A stretch of 10,455 nt of DNA. Origin: JOPF136 sp035541255. Lineage in GTDB: Bacteria; Acidobacteriota; Terriglobia; Acidiferrales; UBA7541. The notes under the pieces were generated by a model, which had not been told where the DNA came from, made no database searches, and saw only the letters and a program-made list of their open reading frames with translations. Shown in pieces: positions 1 to 5,926 of this stretch. How positions within the stretch are numbered: the stretch's first letter is position 1; every line of letters starts with the position of its first letter. The DNA is taken from positions 1 to 10,455 of the forward strand of contig DATKNR010000176.1 of assembly GCA_035541255.1 (NCBI GenBank). Direction: 5' to 3'. Made by a program: the position numbers and the translations under genes.

Positions 1-879
1 TTTGAAACGAATTTCCCGGCGCTCAAGCTCCGCGCGCGAGGGAAGGTCCGCGATATCTACGATCTGGGCGATCGCCTGCTCCTCGTGGCCACGGACCGCC
101 TCTCCGCCTTCGACGTGGTGATGCCGACACCCATACCCGACAAGGGACGCGTCCTCACCCAGCTCTCTCTGTTCTGGTTCGACACACTCTCGGGAATCGT
201 TCCCAATCACGTTCTTACCGCCACTCAGTTCGATGGCCCGCTCGCGCCCTATGCCGCCGAGCTTGCTGGTCGCTCGATGGTCTGCCGCAAGGCGGAGCCG
301 CTTCCCGTGGAGTGCGTCGTGCGCGGTTACCTGGCCGGCTCCGGACTGAAGGAATATCGCCAGAGCGGGACCGTGTGCGGCATTCAGTTGCCTCCTGGCC
401 TCCAGGAATCCAGTAAACTTCCCGAGCCTATTTTTACTCCGGCAACCAAGGAAACCTCCGGCCACGACATCAACATATCTTTTGCTGAGATGGAGAAGAT
501 TACGGGCACCAAGCTCGCCGCACGTCTGCGCGACGTGAGCATTGAAATCTACCGCCGTGCGTCGGACTATGCTGCGGGCCGCGGCATTATCATTGCCGAT
601 ACGAAATTCGAATTCGGCCTCGAAAACGGCGAGCTCGTTTGGATCGACGAAGCGCTCACTCCAGATTCCTCGCGCTTCTGGCCCGCCGATGGTTACCAGC
701 CCGGCCGCGCCCAGCCATCTTTCGACAAACAATACGTGCGCGACTATCTCGAGCGTCTGGGTTGGAATAAGCAGCCGCCCGGCCCCGTCCTTCCCCCCGA
801 CGTCGTGGCGGGCACGACGGCCAAATACCGGGAAGCGTATCGCCGGCTGGTAGGGCGCGATCTGGATGACGGCCGGTAA
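1..879 (+). CDS. purC: SAICAR synthase (phosphoribosylaminoimidazole-succinocarboxamide synthase), 5' truncated by window edge
   Basis: This enzyme joins aspartate to CAIR with ATP use to give SAICAR in cytoplasmic de novo purine synthesis. The frame is open from base 1, so 292 codons are present and the true start lies upstream; the GTG at position 85 is internal. Visible family sequence includes KVRDIYD near the N-terminus (the nucleotide-binding strand region), TDRLSAFD, the VRGYLAGSG segment, the KETSGHD segment and, towards the C-terminus, DTKFEFG and WIDEALTPDSSRFW, followed by SFDKQYVRDYL. This is the longer PurC type of roughly 300 residues, so only a few N-terminal residues should be missing. 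The stop is TAA at 877-879. A small Fis-type gene follows after 24 nt and is probably co-transcribed. The assignment is very secure. Confidence 0.97.
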   Translation, partial: FETNFPALKLRARGKVRDIYDLGDRLLLVATDRLSAFDVVMPTPIPDKGRVLTQLSLFWFDTLSGIVPNHVLTATQFDGPLAPYAAELAGRSMVCRKAEPLPVECVVRGYLAGSGLKEYRQSGTVCGIQLPPGLQESSKLPEPIFTPATKETSGHDINISFAEMEKITGTKLAARLRDVSIEIYRRASDYAAGRGIIIADTKFEFGLENGELVWIDEALTPDSSRFWPADGYQPGRAQPSFDKQYVRDYLERLGWNKQPPGPVLPPDVVAGTTAKYREAYRRLVGRDLDDGR

Positions 880-903
880 CCGGCCGGGAGCGGAGTGGCT
901 GCC

Positions 904-1122
904 ATGAAGGACCAACTCGAAGGTCTCGTGGGCCAGATGGTCGAGCGCGGAATTCTGTTTCAGGAAGCCGTCGGTGAATTCGAAAAGCGCTTCATCAAAC
1001 GCGTGCTCGACCGCTCCAACGGCAATCAGTCACGCGCCGCCAAAACTCTGGGCATTCACCGCAACACACTCAGCCGCAAGATCTTCACGTACAAGCTCGA
1101 CCATCGCCGGCACCACCACTGA
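904..1122 (+). CDS. Small Fis-type helix-turn-helix DNA-binding protein
   Basis: A 72-residue protein consisting almost entirely of one Fis-type DNA-binding domain. The N-terminal half (MKDQLEGLVGQMVERGI) looks helical. The segment from FEKRFIKRVL onwards, with GNQSRAAKTLGIHRNTLSRKI, is the classic Fis/NtrC C-terminal recognition helix-turn-helix. I chose the ATG at 904 because GGAG at 892-895 sits 8 nt upstream; the GTG at 895 would add three residues. It lacks the AAA+ domain of NtrC regulators and is shorter than E. coli Fis (98 residues), so it may be a nucleoid-type or stand-alone regulator. The basic tail ends in three histidines. It lies 24 nt after purC and is probably in the same transcript. 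The fold is clear; the target genes are unknown. Confidence 0.85.
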   Translation: MKDQLEGLVGQMVERGILFQEAVGEFEKRFIKRVLDRSNGNQSRAAKTLGIHRNTLSRKIFTYKLDHRRHHH

Positions 1123-1152
1123 CGGCGATATTTCGAAACTCCGCTCTCGTGG

Positions 1153-1180
1153 GCGACACGGCATGTCGTGCCTCATTTTC
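1153..1180 (+). terminator. Weak terminator-like hairpin between converging genes
   Basis: CGACA (1154-1158) pairs with TGTCG (1164-1168) around a 5-nt loop, with a G-T pair just outside, and TTTT follows at 1176-1179. It lies between the Fis-type gene and the DUF2071 gene on the opposite strand, where a terminator is expected. The stem is short and the T-run is displaced, so this is tentative. Confidence 0.25.
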
Positions 1181-1237
1181 CTCGCAGGTACAGACGACTA
1201 GCCCACCGAGTCCACGGAGCCGTCCGCAGCCACAACT

Positions 1238-2014
1238 TCACGTCCTGCGCGGCCGCCAAATCACCACTTCCTGGCTCTCCGCGAAATAGAGCACCGGCGC
1301 CACGTCCGGCAGCGCCACGCCCAGGGCCGCGGCCATCGTGTTCCTTTCAAATTCCGCCTCGGCGGCCTGCAATCTCCATGGCGGATGGTGAATCTCACCG
1401 CAGAGCAATCGTCCCCGCCCCGCATCCGCGTACAGGCAGTAGCGTTCCGTCAGCCAGTGTGCCAGCGTTCCCGGCCCCGAATCGCGTGGCTCCCCTCGCG
1501 CTCGGTAGCGCACCGCCAGTTCCGCGCTCGGCGCGCCGGAATGTGCGCGAATGCTCCGGTACTCGATCCACCCCCCACTCGATGCACTTCGCATTCGCGC
1601 CCGGTAATACGGCAGGTGGAACCACGCGCGAGCGACCTCCACCGCCGTGGCATTACCCGCATCCAGACTGAAGAACCACACGCCCGGCTTCCCGTGGCGA
1701 CGGACGTACGTCCTCACGTTCAGTTCGGGGAACGCGGAAAGACCCGGCAGCGCCGGCGTCCCGCGAAGCCGCACGCCCGTCATCCGGAACGGGATCACTC
1801 CCAGCCACGCCTGCCCTTCATGCGTATCCAGCTCCAGTCCTTCGGGCAGGATGGCGCACAGCGCTTCGGGGGCCAACGGCCAGTGCGCGAACAACAATTC
1901 GTGCCAGCGCTGCGCCATCACCCATGGCCCGTGCGGCACTGGCCACGGACGATGCTCCGTTGCTCTAAACAGGGTTTTCACGGCGCTGCCCGCGGGCCTG
2001 GTAAGCAGGCCCAT
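1238..2014 (-). CDS. YqjF/DUF2071 family protein
   Basis: A 258-residue protein of the YqjF-like DUF2071 family, whose biochemical role is unknown. Family features visible in order are the N-terminal WVMAQRWHELLFAHWPL segment (the usual 'W...LLF.HW.v' opening), LPEGLELDTHEGQAWLGVIPFRM, then the FPELNVRTYVR segment, and VWFFSLDA in the middle. The rest (WFHLPYY, TERYCLYA, IHHPPWRLQ) also matches the usual family architecture. No signal peptide or membrane segment is apparent, so it is probably cytoplasmic. It starts with ATG at 2014 and ends with TGA at 1238-1240. It lies 230 nt downstream of the TPR gene on the same strand. There is no ribosome binding site, but a TATAGT box sits 6 nt before the ATG, which suggests an own promoter and a leaderless message. 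Family assignment is firm; function is unknown. Confidence 0.88.
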   Translation of the reverse strand: MGLLTRPAGSAVKTLFRATEHRPWPVPHGPWVMAQRWHELLFAHWPLAPEALCAILPEGLELDTHEGQAWLGVIPFRMTGVRLRGTPALPGLSAFPELNVRTYVRRHGKPGVWFFSLDAGNATAVEVARAWFHLPYYRARMRSASSGGWIEYRSIRAHSGAPSAELAVRYRARGEPRDSGPGTLAHWLTERYCLYADAGRGRLLCGEIHHPPWRLQAAEAEFERNTMAAALGVALPDVAPVLYFAESQEVVIWRPRRT

Positions 2015-2020
2015 AGCTCG

Positions 2021-2026
2021 ACTATA
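2021..2026 (-). promoter_or_regulatory. -10 box for the DUF2071 gene, leaderless arrangement
   Basis: Read on the - strand, TATAGT (5 of 6 to TATAAT) ends 6 nt before the ATG at 2014, so transcription would begin at or next to the start codon. No good -35 box stands 16-18 nt upstream, and no Shine-Dalgarno sequence precedes the ATG. Confidence 0.45.
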
Positions 2027-2188
2027 GCGCCGTCAGAACCAACAGAGTGATTTTCAGCGGATTCAGAACTGACGCGTGCGTTGATTCACGCGAATCATTC
2101 GCGGCAAATGAATCTCAGTTGAAGGACACGGTGCGCTGGGCACAGAGCGTCAATTAGGAGCTCGTCGCGCCGGACCCTGGCGCCCGCC

Positions 2189-2227
2189 CCAGCCTGTCGG
2201 CAGGCAGCCGCCGTGGCAGGAGGCTGG
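2189..2227 (-). terminator. Structured hairpin after the TPR gene
   Basis: CCAGCCT (2189-2195) is complementary to AGGCTGG (2221-2227), and a nested GCCTG/CAGGC hairpin (2192-2205) competes with it. The structure begins 17 nt after the stop of the TPR gene on the - strand. No T-tract follows in either direction, so it may be a terminator-like or 3'-end stabilising structure. The rest of the 2027-2244 intergenic stretch holds nothing else I recognise. Confidence 0.3.
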
Positions 2228-2244
2228 CGATGGTGGATCACTCG

Positions 2245-3561
2245 TTACGGTTTCTTGCCGGGCCGCTTGGCGGGCTTCTTGCCCTTTTCTTCCGGAATGT
2301 CTTCCGGATTCACCTGAACGTTCTCCCAGGTCATGTAGAACGGATCTGGCGTGTACCCCGTAATCTTGCCGGAGAACCGGAAGATGGAGTCTTTGTCCAG
2401 CCGGGCTACGTTCGGCTGGCCCGCGGCGATCTTCAGGTCCGCGTTGGGCGCCGTCGATGCGTTCAATTCGTCTTCTGTGATTCCCACTGCGGCCTTGATC
2501 ACAAACGCGTCCGGAGTCGCCGTGTTCATATCGTACGCCTTTGCCAGCGCCTCGGGAAACTGCCCATTGCACACCGCCAGCCAGGTCACCTTGGCCTTGT
2601 CGCCGCCGGCCTTCAGGTCCGCCAGAACAGTCTGGATGTTTGCCGCCTCGCGCACCTTGGCCAGGTCCGCGGAGCTCGGGATCGAATAGCCTGCCGGCGG
2701 ATCCTGTGCGTTTTGCGACAATGTCAGAAGTTCACTCACTTGTGCGTCCAGCGACGAATCGCATCCTGGCAGCTGGTATTGTTGAATCTTGTCGCGCAGG
2801 AACGACTTCACTTTCTCCGCGTCCGGCACTTTCAGGTTGATCGCTCGCGCCAGCGCCCAGAACCCCGCGATATATTGCGGCGGATTCTCCTGCAGGTCTG
2901 CGATGCCCATCCGGTAGTCGTCCACCGGCTGCTGCGGATCTACGCCGAGGGCGGCATGATAATTGTCCGCCGCCGCCTTGTAATCCTTCAAGTAGAACGA
3001 CGCGCTCGCTGCCGTATTGTAGAACTGCGTCGTGTATTGCTTCTTGAAGGCCGCCCATTGCTCATCGGTGGCCTGCGCCGGCTTGGGAAACGCATTTAGC
3101 GCTTTCAGCCCTTCCAGCGCCGAATCCCGCGCCTTGGTGCTTGCGTCCGCCAGGTCTGGACTCTTCGCGTTGTACGCGTACTCGAAAGTCGCCGCACGCC
3201 GGTAGTAATATTCCAGCTTTGCTCCTTCATTCAGCTCCGGCAGCGCCAGAAGTTTGTCGAGGTATTCAATCACTTTGGTCCACTGCTTGAGCGCCACATA
3301 TGCCTGCCAGTAATCGTTGTACACGTAGGAAAGGTATTCCGAGTTCGGGTACTTGCTCACGAAGGCGTCGAGCAGCGCGATCTTCTTCTGCGGGTCCTTC
3401 TCCGTGTTGGCCGCCTGGTAGGCGTCATATTCCGCGCGCGTCGCTTTCGGATGCGCCGCCTGCTGCGGTTCCGGCACGCTTCCCGCCCAGACCGGCGCAA
3501 AGCACGCGGCAAGCGCCAGTATGGCCGCCAGAGCCACGATTCGAGTCCGCATCGTCTTCAT
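2245..3561 (-). CDS. Exported TPR-like repeat protein, possible lipoprotein
   Basis: A 438-residue exported protein of unrecognised family. The N-terminus has a basic start (MKTMRTR), a hydrophobic stretch at about residues 8-19, and either a lipobox-like LAAC (17-20) or a signal peptidase I site after VWA (24-26); I cannot decide between lipid anchoring and secretion. Residues about 45-240 are helical and TPR-like: paired helices such as KKIALLDAFVSKYPNS, then YWQAYVALKQWTKVIEYLDKLLAL, then ASFYLKDYKAAADNYHAAL. The C-terminal third is less typical and ends in a lysine/proline-rich tail (EEKGKKPAKRPGKKP). The start at 3561 is supported by the signal sequence and by AGGAGG 12 nt upstream, a somewhat long spacing. 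The open frame continues to 4647, but that part is antisense to the dehydrogenase gene and is not coding. A TATAAT promoter lies upstream. It probably acts as a periplasmic scaffold, but this is inference. Confidence 0.82.
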   Translation of the reverse strand: MKTMRTRIVALAAILALAACFAPVWAGSVPEPQQAAHPKATRAEYDAYQAANTEKDPQKKIALLDAFVSKYPNSEYLSYVYNDYWQAYVALKQWTKVIEYLDKLLALPELNEGAKLEYYYRRAATFEYAYNAKSPDLADASTKARDSALEGLKALNAFPKPAQATDEQWAAFKKQYTTQFYNTAASASFYLKDYKAAADNYHAALGVDPQQPVDDYRMGIADLQENPPQYIAGFWALARAINLKVPDAEKVKSFLRDKIQQYQLPGCDSSLDAQVSELLTLSQNAQDPPAGYSIPSSADLAKVREAANIQTVLADLKAGGDKAKVTWLAVCNGQFPEALAKAYDMNTATPDAFVIKAAVGITEDELNASTAPNADLKIAAGQPNVARLDKDSIFRFSGKITGYTPDPFYMTWENVQVNPEDIPEEKGKKPAKRPGKKP

Positions 3562-3595
3562 GATCAAAGACCGCCTCCTGTTTTCCTGTGTTTCT

Positions 3596-3613
3596 GCCCC
3601 CGGGGCCGGGGGC
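3596..3613 (-). other. GC hairpin in the 5' leader of the TPR gene
   Basis: An 18-nt near-palindrome in which GCCCCCGG and CCGGGGGC can pair. It lies in the predicted leader RNA, about 17 nt upstream of the AGGAGG of the TPR gene. It could affect translation or be mere GC bias; there is no direct sign of a known riboswitch. Confidence 0.35.
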
Positions 3614-3661
3614 AACCTAGTAGCGCGCCGCCGCCGCAACCGCTTCGGAGTGGAGGCGCGA

Positions 3662-3690
3662 ATTATATGGAATGCTTGCAGCCTGCGCAA
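3662..3690 (-). promoter_or_regulatory. Sigma-70-type promoter for the TPR gene
   Basis: On the - strand TTGCGC (3685-3690), a 17-nt spacer and a perfect TATAAT (3662-3667). Transcription would start near 3655 and give a leader of about 95 nt before the ATG at 3561. The -10 box is strong; the -35 box matches in only its first three bases. Confidence 0.55.
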
Positions 3691-3708
3691 GAATTTCCGA
3701 CCGTTGCT

Positions 3709-3737
3709 GCAGTTCCGGCCGGGGCTGCCGGAACTGC
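3709..3737. repeat. Perfect 11-bp inverted repeat, candidate operator
   Basis: GCAGTTCCGGC (3709-3719) and GCCGGAACTGC (3727-3737) are exact reverse complements around a 7-nt spacer. The repeat lies in the divergent region between the TPR gene and the dehydrogenase gene. It overlaps the place where the -35 box of the dehydrogenase promoter would be. A terminator is not expected between divergent genes and no T-tract follows, so a protein-binding operator is the better guess. Confidence 0.55.
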
Positions 3738-3749
3738 CCTTTCCTGTCA

Positions 3750-3758
3750 TGCTACGAT
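3750..3758 (+). promoter_or_regulatory. Possible extended -10 promoter for the dehydrogenase gene
   Basis: TGCTACGAT is an extended -10 type element (TG, one base, then TACGAT, 4 of 6 to consensus). Transcription would begin near 3765, 28 nt before the ATG. No good -35 is visible, and the inverted repeat at 3709-3737 covers that position. Confidence 0.35.
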
Positions 3759-3792
3759 GCCCTCGGCGTGCTCCGTGCCGCCTGGAGTTCCC

Positions 3793-4512
3793 ATGCAGAA
3801 GAATGCGCCCATCGCCGGACAAATCGCAATTGTCACCGGCGGCAGCCGTGGAATCGGGTTCTCTATTGCCCGCCGCCTCGGACGCCTCGGCGCGCGCGTG
3901 GCCCTCTGCTCCCGCACAGCCTCGGCCGCAAAACGGGCTGGCGACCTGCTCCGCAGCGACGGGATCGACGTCCGCGGCTGGCCGGCCGACGTGAGCGACG
4001 CAAAATCCGTCCGCCAATTCGTCGCCCGCGTGCAGAAAGAGCTCGGCGACGTTTCCGTGCTGGTCAACAACGCCGGCATCGGCGTCTTTCATTCCGTCCA
4101 GAACATCGACGAAATGGACTGGGATCTCGTCGTCGGCACCAATCTGAAAGGCGCCTTCCTGATGAGCCGCGAAGTCGCTCCCCAGATGATCCGCCGCAAG
4201 GAAGGCCACATCATCCACATCGCATCCCTCGCCGGGAAAAACACGTTTGCCGGCGGCGCTGCCTATTGCGCTTCCAAATGGGGACTCCGCGGCCTGGCCG
4301 GTTGCATGGCGGAAGATCTGCGCGCGCACGGCATCCGCGTCAGCACCATTTTCCCCGGGACCGTCCACACTGAGTTTTCTCCTCATCACGGAAAAGACCC
4401 TTCCCGCATGCTCCAGCCGGATGACGTTGCCCATGTCGTGGAGATGCTCGTCCTCCAGGCCCCGCAAAGTTTCGTCAGCGAGGTGGACCTTCGCCCCGCG
4501 CAGAAGCCCTGA
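3793..4512 (+). CDS. Short-chain dehydrogenase/reductase (classical SDR, FabG-like)
   Basis: A 239-residue NAD(P)-dependent oxidoreductase with a single Rossmann domain, cytoplasmic. All classical SDR landmarks are present: the cofactor-binding TGGSRGIG (15-22), a basic R41 after the second strand that favours NADP, ADV (65-67), NNAG (92-95), catalytic Asn117, Ser145, Tyr158 and Lys162 (Y-C-A-S-K), and the PG motif at 188-189 followed by HT. The length is normal for the classical family. The start at 3793 is chosen because GGAG (3784-3787) lies 5 nt upstream and the SDR fold begins right after it; a longer in-frame extension back to 3451 overlaps the divergent gene and is not protein-like. 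The stop is TGA. The substrate cannot be deduced: 3-oxoacyl-ACP reductase-like and sugar or steroid-type activities are all possible. It is divergent from the TPR gene. Confidence 0.93.
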   Translation: MQKNAPIAGQIAIVTGGSRGIGFSIARRLGRLGARVALCSRTASAAKRAGDLLRSDGIDVRGWPADVSDAKSVRQFVARVQKELGDVSVLVNNAGIGVFHSVQNIDEMDWDLVVGTNLKGAFLMSREVAPQMIRRKEGHIIHIASLAGKNTFAGGAAYCASKWGLRGLAGCMAEDLRAHGIRVSTIFPGTVHTEFSPHHGKDPSRMLQPDDVAHVVEMLVLQAPQSFVSEVDLRPAQKP

Positions 4513-4537
4513 GCAGCCCGCGCGCCTCGTGGCTGCT
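4512..4537 (+). terminator. Terminator-like hairpin at the dehydrogenase stop codon
   Basis: AGCAGCC (4512-4518) pairs perfectly with GGCTGCT (4531-4537) around a 12-nt GC-rich loop, starting at the last base of the stop codon. No T-tract follows, so an intrinsic terminator is uncertain. The rest of the stretch to 4640 contains no gene I can support. Confidence 0.3.
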
Positions 4538-4640
4538 AACCTTGGACACCGGAGGACGCCGTTCGGCTCCCTCCTCATCCCCTGCGACCGCAGCGAGATA
4601 CGCGGGCAAACCCACGCTCGCCGGCTGAACGACAGTCCTC

Positions 4641-4669
4641 TTGACAATAGTCGTTGTAACAGATATCAT
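4641..4669 (+). promoter_or_regulatory. Strong sigma-70-type promoter of the MarR gene with possible operator
   Basis: A perfect TTGACA (4641-4646), a 17-nt spacer and TATCAT (4664-4669, 5 of 6). Transcription would begin about 6-7 nt later, on or beside the GTG at 4676, giving a leaderless message. The spacer holds ACAA-N6-TTGT (4644-4657), a short inverted repeat overlapping the -35 box, and GATATC (4662-4667) overlaps the -10 box. These are plausible autorepressor contacts, which is typical for MarR regulators. Confidence 0.75.
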
Positions 4670-4675
4670 TTCTGC

Positions 4676-5146
4676 GTGCCTGGACGCATCCTCGCCGAGA
4701 TCAAACAGTCTCGCCCTTTCCCTTCCCTCGCGGCCGAGGCCGCCGTCAATCTCATGCGGACCACGGATGCCGTTCTGCGCGGTCTCGCCCTCGCTCTCAA
4801 GCCCCATGGCCTCTCCCCCGGCCAGTACAATGTTCTGCGCATTCTCCGCGGCGCCGAGCCCACCGGTCTGCCCTGCGGCGAGATTGCGGCTCGCATGATC
4901 TCCCACGACCCGGATATGACCCGTCTTCTCGACCGTCTCGAGGCCCGCGGCCTCATCTCCCGGTCTCGCGACACGCGCGACCGCCGGGTAGTCCTCACAC
5001 GCATCGCCCCGGCCGGCCTCAAGCTTCTCGCCGGCCTCGAGGCCCCGCTCGAACGGGAAAATCGCCGAGCCATGGGACATCTCGGTCGCAATCGGCTTCG
5101 CCAGCTCGTCACACTGCTCGAAGCCGTTCGCGAGCGTCCGCGTTAG
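4676..5146 (+). CDS. MarR family transcriptional regulator
   Basis: A 156-residue winged-helix regulator, expected to act as a dimer that releases DNA when it binds a ligand or is oxidised. Visible elements are an N-terminal helical dimerisation region (about 15-45), SPGQYNVLRIL (47-57) typical of the MarR core, the helix-turn-helix at about 66-90 (CGEIAARMISHDPDMTRLLDRLEARGLI), and the wing motif DTRDRR (99-104) with the conserved Asp and Arg residues. A C-terminal helix follows. The start is a GTG at 4676 because the promoter -10 box ends 6 nt before it; the open frame further upstream would lie 5' of the promoter. Cys67 at the start of the helix-turn-helix is the only cysteine and could be a redox sensor, but this is speculative. 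It is followed 109 nt later by yceI and probably controls itself and nearby genes. Confidence 0.9.
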   Translation: MPGRILAEIKQSRPFPSLAAEAAVNLMRTTDAVLRGLALALKPHGLSPGQYNVLRILRGAEPTGLPCGEIAARMISHDPDMTRLLDRLEARGLISRSRDTRDRRVVLTRIAPAGLKLLAGLEAPLERENRRAMGHLGRNRLRQLVTLLEAVRERPR

Positions 5147-5255
5147 GTCACGGATTCTGGTCGCGCAGGAGCAGTTCGGTGTTCATGGATGTAACCGGGA
5201 GGACGCGCACACGCTCTAATCGTTTACCCGGACCAAATTCTCAAAGGAGAGAAAC
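5147..5255 (+). other. Intergenic leader before the YceI gene
   Basis: These 109 nt separate the MarR and YceI genes. TCTAAT (5215-5220) resembles a -10 box, but no good -35 is visible upstream. The stretch ends in AAAGGAG (5243-5249), a strong ribosome binding site 6 nt before the YceI ATG. The ACAA/TTGT element of the MarR promoter is not repeated here. Confidence 0.3.
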
Positions 5256-5849
5256 ATGAAGAAGTGGGTGACCGTTGCAGCCCTGATCGCATTCAGCGCC
5301 CTTCCCGGCCTGGCGCAAACTACCGCCTGGAAGGTGGACCCGAATCACACCGCCGCCCAGTTTTCCGTCAAGCACCTCGGCGTTTCCACCGTTCGCGGCG
5401 CGTTCATGAAGACGACGGGAGAGGTCCAACTCGATGAAAAGGACATCACCAAATCCCAGATCGACGTAACCGTGGACACGACCTCCGTCGACACGCGCAA
5501 CGAGACCCGCGACAAGGACGTGAAAAGCCCCAATTTTCTCGACGTGGCCACTTACCCGACCATGACCTTCAAGTCCAAGCGCATCACTTCCGCGGGCGAC
5601 GGAAAATTGAAGCTGACCGGCGATCTCACCCTTCACGGCGTCACGAAAGAAGTCACTTTCGACGTCGACGGCCCGTCTCCCGCCATCAAGGATCCCTGGG
5701 GCAACCTTCGCCGTGGCGCTTCCGCCACCGCCACCATCAACCGGCAGGATTTCGGTATTAACTACAACAAAATGATCGATACGGGTGGACTCGTTGTGAG
5801 CAACGACGTGCAGATCACCATCGACATCGAATTCATTCGCAAGCCGTGA
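5256..5849 (+). CDS. YceI family secreted lipocalin-like protein
   Basis: A 197-residue periplasmic protein of the YceI family, whose beta-barrel binds long polyisoprenoid-type lipids. It has a signal peptide (MKKW, hydrophobic 5-19, likely cleavage after Ala20 before QTT). The mature protein opens with the family signature WKVDPNHTAAQFSVKHLG and continues with VRGAF, the strand-rich middle (IDVTVDTTSVDTRNETRD, with FLDVATYPTMTFKS) and DLTLHGVTKEVTFDV. It ends with NRQDFGINYNK, then VSNDVQITIDIEF, as in the complete family. The length is normal. AAAGGAG 6 nt upstream fixes the start. YceI genes often stand near MarR regulators and redox enzymes, and the stress-linked setting here fits. The in vivo ligand and role are unknown. 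Confidence 0.93.
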   Translation: MKKWVTVAALIAFSALPGLAQTTAWKVDPNHTAAQFSVKHLGVSTVRGAFMKTTGEVQLDEKDITKSQIDVTVDTTSVDTRNETRDKDVKSPNFLDVATYPTMTFKSKRITSAGDGKLKLTGDLTLHGVTKEVTFDVDGPSPAIKDPWGNLRRGASATATINRQDFGINYNKMIDTGGLVVSNDVQITIDIEFIRKP

Positions 5850-5870
5850 GCCAGCCTGGATCGTAGCTGC

Positions 5871-5913
5871 GCCGGTGTCCTCCGCGACACGTTCCGTGCG
5901 GAGGACACCCGGC
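5871..5913 (+). promoter_or_regulatory. Long hairpin directly upstream of the DedA-rhodanese ribosome binding site
   Basis: GGTGTCCTCCGC (5874-5885) and GCGGAGGACACC (5898-5909) are exact reverse complements around a 12-nt loop. GCC (5871-5873) and GGC (5911-5913) extend the stem across one unpaired C, and the loop itself can fold as CACG-TTC-CGTG. The structure ends 3 nt before the AGGAG (5917-5921) of the next gene. No T-tract follows. It may terminate the yceI message, modulate translation of the membrane protein, or bind a protein as DNA. Confidence 0.6.
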
Positions 5914-5926
5914 GTCAGGAGATTCG

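Noticed and set aside
1111..1119. Three histidines at the end of the Fis-type protein, resembling an engineered tag
   Set aside because: Only three in a row within a natural basic tail; no vector sequence nearby.
1385..2050. Open frames on the + strand across the DUF2071 gene
   Set aside because: Arg/Pro/Ser-rich shadow translations typical of GC-rich antisense frames, without any recognisable motif or ribosome binding site.
3451..3792. In-frame 5' extension of the dehydrogenase
   Set aside because: It overlaps the divergent gene and its promoter, lacks SDR-like sequence, and the ATG at 3793 has a ribosome binding site at the right distance.
3562..4647. A long open frame on the - strand continuing upstream of the TPR gene, giving an apparent 800-residue protein
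   Set aside because: It is antisense to a well-supported dehydrogenase gene, its translation is low-complexity and not family-like, and signal peptide, ribosome binding site and TATAAT promoter all place the start at 3561.
4247..4675. In-frame 5' extension of the MarR regulator
   Set aside because: It overlaps the dehydrogenase gene and lies upstream of the strong promoter; MarR homology begins only after 4676.
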